Below are positions 39,574 through 44,995 of a stretch of 44,995 nt of DNA, piece after piece. The notes beneath the pieces are model-generated. The model was not told the origin of the DNA. It saw only the letters and a list, made by a program, of their open reading frames with translations, and did not search any database. The stretch's first letter is position 1; each line of letters begins with the position of its first letter. The translations under genes were made by a program, and so were the position numbers. The stretch comes from Chara braunii (taxonomy: Eukaryota > Streptophyta > Charophyceae > Charales > Characeae), in the NCBI GenBank assembly GCA_003427395.1, contig BFEA01000419.1:1136056-1181050 (forward strand), read 5' to 3'.

Positions 39574-40101
39574 TTAATACTTTCGTCTGCCGTCCCGTCT
39601 TCCGATCGTCTCACCTTTGGCCCCGACAGGGCTTGGATTGCTTTCTGCCTTTTGTGCTGAAATCCTTTCTTGTAGCCCTCGTTCCTGGTCTGTTGTAGTC
39701 GTGGTCCCCGATTCCCCCTGCTTTCCCCCCGTTGCCTCTTTGTCTGTGCTCTCTGGGGCTCTTGAGGGTTGTATGTCTTCGTTTTCAACCAATGATGCCA
39801 GTATGCCTTCCAACTTTGACTGTTGATGAAAACCTCTTTCTGGGGTACTGTGCCCATTTCTCCAGCATAACTTGAGCCTGGCGCAACTAACCATCCTTGC
39901 CTTATTCCAGCTGATTCTTATACATGGAGTGTCTCTCTTTTTTGGCGTTATTCTTCCCTCTCTGTCCCGATTTGTTTGAACTTCCTCCGTCTGCATAGGG
40001 TCTCCGCTTGACGCGTTGTTCTGATTACTGACTGGACTTTCTCTCTTGGGTTGGACCATCTTCCAGTTGTTCTGCTGCGCTTCTCCTTCCATTTGCTCCA
40101 C
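39574..40101 (-). CDS. Unrecognised 175-codon ORF in the LINE D 3' region
   Basis: An open frame downstream of the LINE D ORF2 stop, on the same strand. It is hydrophilic: Gln/Asn-rich start, basic middle (RISWNKARMVSCARLKLCW), then an acidic, Thr-rich stretch (GESGTTTTTDQE). In composition it resembles the linker of LINE A ORF1, but no zinc knuckle or other motif is present. It could be a remnant of ORF1-like or ORF2 C-terminal sequence, or a chance frame. Confidence 0.25.
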   Translation of the reverse strand: MEQMEGEAQQNNWKMVQPKRESPVSNQNNASSGDPMQTEEVQTNRDREGRITPKKRDTPCIRISWNKARMVSCARLKLCWRNGHSTPERGFHQQSKLEGILASLVENEDIQPSRAPESTDKEATGGKQGESGTTTTTDQERGLQERISAQKAESNPSPVGAKGETIGRRDGRRKY

Positions 40102-40403
40102 CGGGGCACTTTCCAGATGAATAGAAACCTGTTTCCTTCTGTCTTCTATGTCTAATTTGGGATGTTAGTCGAGGGGAAAACGCTGAGTAGGTTGAGCAGA
40201 GAAGGGAGACGTGGGCAGGGGGACCAGAAGTGAAGAGGCTCTTGTCCAGTTATTTTGTCCTTTCTTTACTTTCGAGTAATCCATGATCCACCTCTTATGT
40301 GACTCATTCGGTACCGACTGTTCATATCCTTAGGCATTTAATCGAGTTCGAAGGTGTAGAAAAGCATTAGGTGGCCGAGAATTTGGTAGCACCTTTCTTA
40401 TTG

Positions 40404-42854
40404 TTAGTCCCAGTTTGTAAAGAGTAGAGTACCTCCATCAATTTTTGCGATTCTGTTCTCCAAGAGCCATGTTTTTTTAAACTTTCTCAAACTCAGTTCT
40501 TTCTTGTCTGGTAATACTATCTTCTGTTGTTCCTTTTGCTCTTGGATCCAGCGTGCTCTTACTTCCGTTTGTATTATGTTTTTTATTTCCGCCCATTTCT
40601 CTTCTAAGGCTGACGATTGCCCTTCAAGAGTGGCTTTGCACCTTGCTTTCCAGATTGCCCAGAGCGTTGCTCTCCTCCATAGGTCCGCCATTACAAGTGC
40701 ACTTTCCTCTAGTTCTTCGCTTTCCCGTCTTCCGGTTAAGAGATACAGGGGATTGCTGGGGAGATTTTGGTTTGTTAGCTTTTGCCAGAGGTTTTTAACT
40801 TTATTCCATACTTCTTGAGCTTGTTGGCATGATATTAGGCAGTGGACCAGAGATTCTTCGGCATGGTCATCACACCATCTGCACAGGGACATTTGTTGTT
40901 GGGGATCCTGTTGTTTTCTCCTTTTAGCCAACCATTGGTTGACTGGCACAGCCCAATACAGAATGAGCCACTGCAGGCTTCTGATCCTTACTGGTCTTAC
41001 ACTTGTGTACTGATTCCATGGGATTTTATTCGTCCAGCCTGCGTTTTCGCCCAAGTTTCTTTTCCACCTTTCTAAGATTACTGGGAGTGGATCCTTTGTA
41101 AGGTTGCCCAGTTTGTAGCCTGTTTTAACTTCATAATCATATATTGGGGTAATCCTTTTGGCTCTCCCTGAAGTGCTGGGTACCATCCATCCCCATTCCG
41201 CTGGGTCTACTTCTAGATCTTTGATGTCAAGGTCTGGTCTGTAAAGCCGGGTTCCATTTATATCTGGGTGGTTTGCAAAGTTTTGATTTCTGTACTTTTT
41301 GAGTGCACATGAGCGTACCCTTTTAAGGGTATTGAGGTTTTCCGTCGTCCTTGGTTCTATTACCCTGACTGGTGATACCCAGGATTTGTGTAGTTCTGCT
41401 AATTCGTATGTAGCGAAGTCTGCTTTTCCGTCCTGCCCATCCGTTATTTGGAGCAGTTTATAAGCAATGGTAGGAGGGTCTGATTCAATTTCAGTTTTTG
41501 TGGCCCAGTCTCCTACTGCCCACTTTTTTTTGCTTTTCAGGAGGAGAACCCATTTCAATGGGACACTTTCCCGTAGTCTTGCTAGCTGTTCTTTCAGCTT
41601 GTGAATCCCTTTGAGTTTAGTACGGAGGTCTTGCTCTGTCATCCATCTGTTTTGCTCTGAGTTCCATATGTGTTCTATTTTCCACACTCCCTTGCTCATC
41701 CACTTCCTCCAATGTTTACCCTTTGTGTTTAAGGACCATGGTTTATGATTTTGGTCTGTTAGCAAGGGGTTTCCAAAGAGCGGCTGTCTTAGAACTTCTC
41801 TTATTCTTGGTGTTCTTATTTTTTGCAGGAGGCAGGTCCTCCAGTGTTTTGTTAATGTGGCCCAGTGCTCGCTTGTGGGATCCTTATCTTTTGCCTGCCT
41901 CCCCCCCTCTTTTCTTCTCGGGTTCCAGGAGGGGTTGAGGAGCCAATGGTACCCTTCAATGGAAGGGTCTACTTTGAAAGGTACTAGGTGTAGGGCCATC
42001 TCGTGCCATGGCAACTCTCTATTGAATATGAGTTTTATTATCCATTTGTGTTGCAGTGCTTGAAATTGTATTGCTGGGTTTAAAAGGCCCAATCCCCCCT
42101 GATGCTTGGGTCTTGTGATGTATTTCCATGCTACCTTAGAAATGTAATGTTCGTTTTCGGCCTTTCCAGTCCAAAGATAAGACCCTTGCTTCTTTTTGAG
42201 GCTTGCGAAAAAGCTTGGTGGTGGATTCCAGAGGGAAGCCACGTACCATCCTGTTGATAGAATTGAAGTATTGAGTACTAAAGCTCTTCCCATGAGTGAT
42301 ACATTGGCTGCTTGCCATCCCGCCAGTCTATTTGCCATTTTGAGTAGGAGACTGGTTCCTGAGGAGTTGCTGGTTCCTCTGGATGATATTTGGATCCCTA
42401 GGAAACGGATCGGCTGCTGAGGGTCTAGCCATTGTATTCCTTGTGTGTCCTGGGTTTGTTGGGGAGGTTGGGAAGGAGCTAACCACCAGCCTATTGTCTT
42501 GTTCCAGTTGATTTTCATTTCAGCTGCTAACTGGAAGGCTTGCATTGCTCTTGTGAGGGCTTGGAACGAGGAGTCGGTCGCTCTGATGAGTACAGTCAGG
42601 TCGTCTGAGAATAGTATAGTTGTGGGAATAGCTAGTGATCTTCCATCTTGCTGGACTACTAGTCTTTCTATTGATGGGTCGTTACAGAGGTAGGCTGCTA
42701 TTGCTTCCATCACGAAGAGGAAAATTGGTGTTGCTAGTGGATCTCCCTGTGGTACGGATCTGGTCATTTCATATTTCTCTGAGAGGTTCTCCACCTTCAT
42801 GTGATGAAATGTGCGATTTGTGTGCTGTGAGATGCTGTTGAATTGCAGGGTCAT
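40404..42854 (-). CDS. LINE D ORF2, C-terminal 816 residues (RT palm onward)
   Basis: An uninterrupted frame. It begins just before the palm motif SVPQGDPLATPIFLF and continues with ILFSDDLTVLI (catalytic Asp pair kept, FSDD in place of FADD), KINWNKTIGWWL (motif D region), LMGRALVLNTSI, SYLWTGKAENEHYISKVAW, DPAEWGW and IRSLQWLILYWAVPVNQWL. The zinc finger CRWCDDHAEESLVHCLISC (CX2CX9HX4C) and a C-terminal end GGTLLFTNWD follow. The RT fingers, the first catalytic Asp motif (FFDFEKAYD) and the endonuclease are absent, so the product cannot be an active RT. The first Met is not a natural start. It lies clearly apart from A, B and C in sequence. Confidence 0.85.
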   Translation of the reverse strand: MTLQFNSISQHTNRTFHHMKVENLSEKYEMTRSVPQGDPLATPIFLFVMEAIAAYLCNDPSIERLVVQQDGRSLAIPTTILFSDDLTVLIRATDSSFQALTRAMQAFQLAAEMKINWNKTIGWWLAPSQPPQQTQDTQGIQWLDPQQPIRFLGIQISSRGTSNSSGTSLLLKMANRLAGWQAANVSLMGRALVLNTSILSTGWYVASLWNPPPSFFASLKKKQGSYLWTGKAENEHYISKVAWKYITRPKHQGGLGLLNPAIQFQALQHKWIIKLIFNRELPWHEMALHLVPFKVDPSIEGYHWLLNPSWNPRRKEGGRQAKDKDPTSEHWATLTKHWRTCLLQKIRTPRIREVLRQPLFGNPLLTDQNHKPWSLNTKGKHWRKWMSKGVWKIEHIWNSEQNRWMTEQDLRTKLKGIHKLKEQLARLRESVPLKWVLLLKSKKKWAVGDWATKTEIESDPPTIAYKLLQITDGQDGKADFATYELAELHKSWVSPVRVIEPRTTENLNTLKRVRSCALKKYRNQNFANHPDINGTRLYRPDLDIKDLEVDPAEWGWMVPSTSGRAKRITPIYDYEVKTGYKLGNLTKDPLPVILERWKRNLGENAGWTNKIPWNQYTSVRPVRIRSLQWLILYWAVPVNQWLAKRRKQQDPQQQMSLCRWCDDHAEESLVHCLISCQQAQEVWNKVKNLWQKLTNQNLPSNPLYLLTGRRESEELEESALVMADLWRRATLWAIWKARCKATLEGQSSALEEKWAEIKNIIQTEVRARWIQEQKEQQKIVLPDKKELSLRKFKKTWLLENRIAKIDGGTLLFTNWD

Positions 42855-42870
42855 TGCAGTACAATCTCTC

Positions 42871-43027
42871 GTCCTATATATCCTCCTGCATAGGAATCAT
42901 GAGATCCACCAGGGCATGCATTGATATGAATACACTTGAGTTACGTCCACACTAGAAAGGGAAGCAAAACAAGTTGATGATGGTATTCAGCGTTGCTTCT
43001 ATGCATGGGTGTACCGGAGTATCTTAC
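42871..43027. other. No recognisable feature
   Basis: Flank of LINE D. A CCTATGCAG acceptor-like site on the minus strand near 42890 is followed by only a short open stretch. Confidence 0.35.
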
Positions 43028-43146
43028 CTTCATCAATTGCTGGACAACGTGTGGGTCTGATTTCTTCTTGGGGGCAGCCTCTGCAATTGGCCCACTACGC
43101 CCTGAGGAAAAGAGAGTGAACATCTCTTCATAAGAGGAATAATAAC
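43028..43146 (-). CDS. Candidate internal exon, unknown protein
   Basis: 119 bases bounded on the minus strand by an acceptor (ATTGCACCAG) and a canonical donor (AAG-GTAAGAT). The open frame encodes YYSSYEEMFTLFSSGRSGPI then KKKSDPHVVQQLMK. I do not recognise the family. The good donor and protein-like composition make it the better of the candidate exons in this part. LINE D would then lie in a neighbouring intron. Confidence 0.4.
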
Positions 43147-44639
43147 CTGGTGCAATAATTGATAGATAAAAACACATGGCATACAAAAAATGGAAATGGC
43201 TTCAGCAAGCATACATATTAAATACTCTACAGCTGAAGAGTACTCCATCAAGTTTCATAAGTTACATGAACCCTGAAACAGCAAACATATCTGTGAGACA
43301 GGAGCCATCCCTTGTGCAGCAAGTTAAAGGTCATAGAGCACACCAAACTGGAAAAAAAAGAAAAATAAAAATAAAAGAAGTGTGTGGCATACATACTCTC
43401 AATAGCGCATACTCTCAACAGTGAGAGCTGGACAGCTGTACTCCATCAGATAACTGTTATGAACGACACACCGTAATGATGCCCAGTAAGTCACAGCCCA
43501 TACATGGAGCTGCTCAGGTCACCTCAAACCCTAGCAGTTGATCAACTGAAACAACTCATGATGTGCACACACAGACAAATAGAAATAGAGTATAGCCCAA
43601 CTCCACTGGACCCTCTAGCTTTTTGTTTTTTTTTTGAAAGGTCCATGCCGTGGTAGAGGGTGGATGCTAGGCCTCGGGAGGTGACTGTCGTCGTGCTCAA
43701 CCAGTGAGGGGATTGGATGGCTTGTGACAACCCCAAGGACAGTCTTTCCCCCAGGGGGGGTCATTCGTTACCTGTCATATCCTAATCTTTATCGCAAGTC
43801 GATCCCTACAGCGGTGCGACGCAGACCTCTCTATCTAAACCTAGACCTACACCAACCCGCACCTTCCGAGGGGTCATGGACACTTCCCCCTGGGCGCTAC
43901 CATAGGGACACCCCGAGTCTCGAGGACGACCCGGATACAGGAGGGGTCACAGATATACACGGTGATTCCCCCCCTGTATCACATCGTGCAAACTCTATAG
44001 GCGGTGAAGTCACCCTTCTACATCAATGCGACAACCCTCCCCCCCCCTGCCTAAGATGACACCCTACCTAGAAGCCCTTCCCCAGACTCACGCCCCAGTC
44101 GACCCCTCAGTGGGAACTCAGACAGACACCAACCCGGATGAAGCCCAGCCCACAAGCATTGTGAGATCAACCTGAAGCCAGTGTGTGGAAATCGTATATG
44201 CCTAACACCCAACCACTACTACTACTCAAGGGGGTGTAGAGAGTGGGGCCTACCCGGGACCTAGGATCGTACGATGTGGGTATGGACTCTCGTGGGTGGA
44301 TCATCAGGTCGGGAAACAACCGTGGTACCCAGACGCACCCAGATACACCTACAGAGCAGCCCATACGAACGAAGCGAGACAGGTCCACAATCCCTACACA
44401 GAGTCCTATCTACCCATCCCAGCCCCCCCCCTTATCTATCATCCCACCCCCATCTATCCCCTCTACCCCCGCCCATGATGAGTACACGAGACAGACCTAG
44501 AGATCATCGGACCATACTCAACACACAGCCCACACACAGACACTGAACACTCATCAGACCCCTTAAGGCCACCACTCAAACAGTCCTCCCCCTAAAGCCC
44601 CCTACCAGCATACCACAATCATGGACCTAACCCCGTGGG
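43147..44639. other. No gene recognised; C-rich sequence from 43740
   Basis: 43147-43600 is A/T-rich, with an oligo-T run at about 43620-43636 that could be the end of a minus-strand retroposon. From 43740 to 44600 the plus strand is C/A-rich, giving Pro/His-rich frames without domains. Confidence 0.45.
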
Positions 44640-44820
44640 TGGTGCGCAGACAGTGTCTGTAATAAGTACCATTCGTCAGCCCAAGGGGGGTGTGCGAATG
44701 GCTGGGCGCTATGAAAGCGCCTAACGGCGGACGTGCGTGAGGCCACAGAGTTTTGAACCTGCGACCTCATACCACAATGCGCATTTCCAGCCGGTGCTCT
44801 AACCAGCGACCCACCAGCCA
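44640..44820 (-). mobile_element. tRNA-derived SINE-like element
   Basis: The minus strand begins GGCTGGTGGGTCGCTGGTTA then GAGCACCGGC, a tRNA D-arm with A-box. About 35 bases on it has GTCGCAGGTTCAAAACTC, a T-arm with B-box GGTTCAAAACT. No matching 3' acceptor strand is present, so it is not a tRNA gene. The unrelated body continues to about 44640. The 3' boundary is inferred. Confidence 0.6.
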
Positions 44821-44870
44821 TTCACTTTTTTTTTTTTTTTCAACAACAAAAACTTTTTTTTTTATTATGG

Positions 44871-44995
44871 ACCCAACCTAGGCTGTTTTCCCGGGCGTCC
44901 GGCACCCAACTTCTGCCCGGGTACACGCCCGGGTGCCCGGCCGGGCATGACCCCCGGGCAGGGTTCCGGGCAGCCCCAGCGCCAAAAAAAAAAAA
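44871..44995 (+). mobile_element. GC-rich poly(A) retroposon, runs to window end
   Basis: CCCGGGCGTCCGGCACC, GCCCGGGTGCCCGGCCGGGC, then CAGGGTTCCGGGCAGCCCCA and a terminal A run. The 3' end is shared with 20222-20345. Confidence 0.55.

Larger units (their letters stand above)
39207..42870 (-). mobile_element. LINE D: 5'-truncated element with intact residual ORF2
   Basis: On the minus strand the element starts inside the RT (about 42870), has an uninterrupted frame to 40404, a 1.17-kb 3' region, the common tail (about 39425-39229) and an A run (39207-39228). Integrity of the frame implies a recent insertion. I saw no clear target-site duplication, and the exact 5' boundary is uncertain. Its 3' region lacks the telomere-type motif. 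Confidence 0.85.

Noticed and set aside
40404-42854. Domesticated host gene
   Set aside because: It ends with a LINE 3' region, common tail and poly(A), lacks a natural start, and is truncated inside the RT domain.
43720-44660. LTR starting TGTGACAACCCC
   Set aside because: A common LTR-like start, but no matching terminal CA end, second LTR, primer site, or gag/pol sequence was found.
44740-44820. tRNA gene
   Set aside because: D- and T-arm-like parts exist, but there is no 3' acceptor strand or proper anticodon stem, so it was called SINE-like.

Overview
This window is eukaryotic, intron-bearing and very repeat-rich. It has plant-type U6 snRNA-like sequences, short (TTTAGGG)n telomere-type motifs, long ATC and GAA microsatellites, and many non-LTR (LINE) retrotransposon remnants. 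The best host-gene candidate is one exon of a tubulin tyrosine ligase-like (TTLL) glutamylase, an enzyme of cilia and flagella. Together these suggest a streptophyte with flagellated sperm. A charophyte such as Chara is my best guess, but this is inference and not demonstrated by the sequence.

Layout. 1-4.8 kb: intergenic DNA with ATC microsatellites, a degenerate minisatellite and two U6-derived fragments. 4.88-6.49 kb (minus): TTLL exon bounded by plausible splice sites, with a very large low-similarity insertion inside the conserved domain. 6.80-6.90 kb: near-complete U6 copy. 8.06-14.29 kb (minus): LINE A, the most complete element (ORF1 with zinc knuckle, APE endonuclease, RT, C-terminal zinc finger, 3' tail), inactivated by frameshifts and by loss of the RT catalytic core; it also holds a 50-N assembly gap. 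14.5-19.2 kb: small inverted repeats, LINE E 3' end, a tandem duplication, a cluster of palindromes, another U6 copy and solitary LINE 3' tails. 19.2-26.9 kb: tRNA-like and GC-rich retroposons, LINE F, further solitary tails. 26.9-36.1 kb (plus): LINE B, split by a later insertion of LINE C. 36.1-37.3 kb (minus): another dead RT fragment. 37.3-39 kb: possible isolated exons. 39.2-42.9 kb (minus): LINE D, 5'-truncated but with an uninterrupted 816-codon reading frame. 42.9-45 kb: one possible exon, then a tRNA-derived SINE and a GC-rich poly(A) retroposon.

How the parts relate. Almost everything is one superfamily of LINEs at different ages. Three observations stand out. (1) LINE C sits inside LINE B with a 12-bp target-site duplication, and its 5' junction carries a 77-bp inverted copy of the flanking target, as if the broken target strand had snapped back and primed on itself. 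(2) Five separate LINE 3' regions each carry a short telomere-type (telo-box) motif downstream of the ORF2 stop. (3) LINEs with diverged ORFs share a common, hairpin-forming 3' tail. No complete host gene, true tRNA, rRNA, CRISPR array or LTR retrotransposon was identified.
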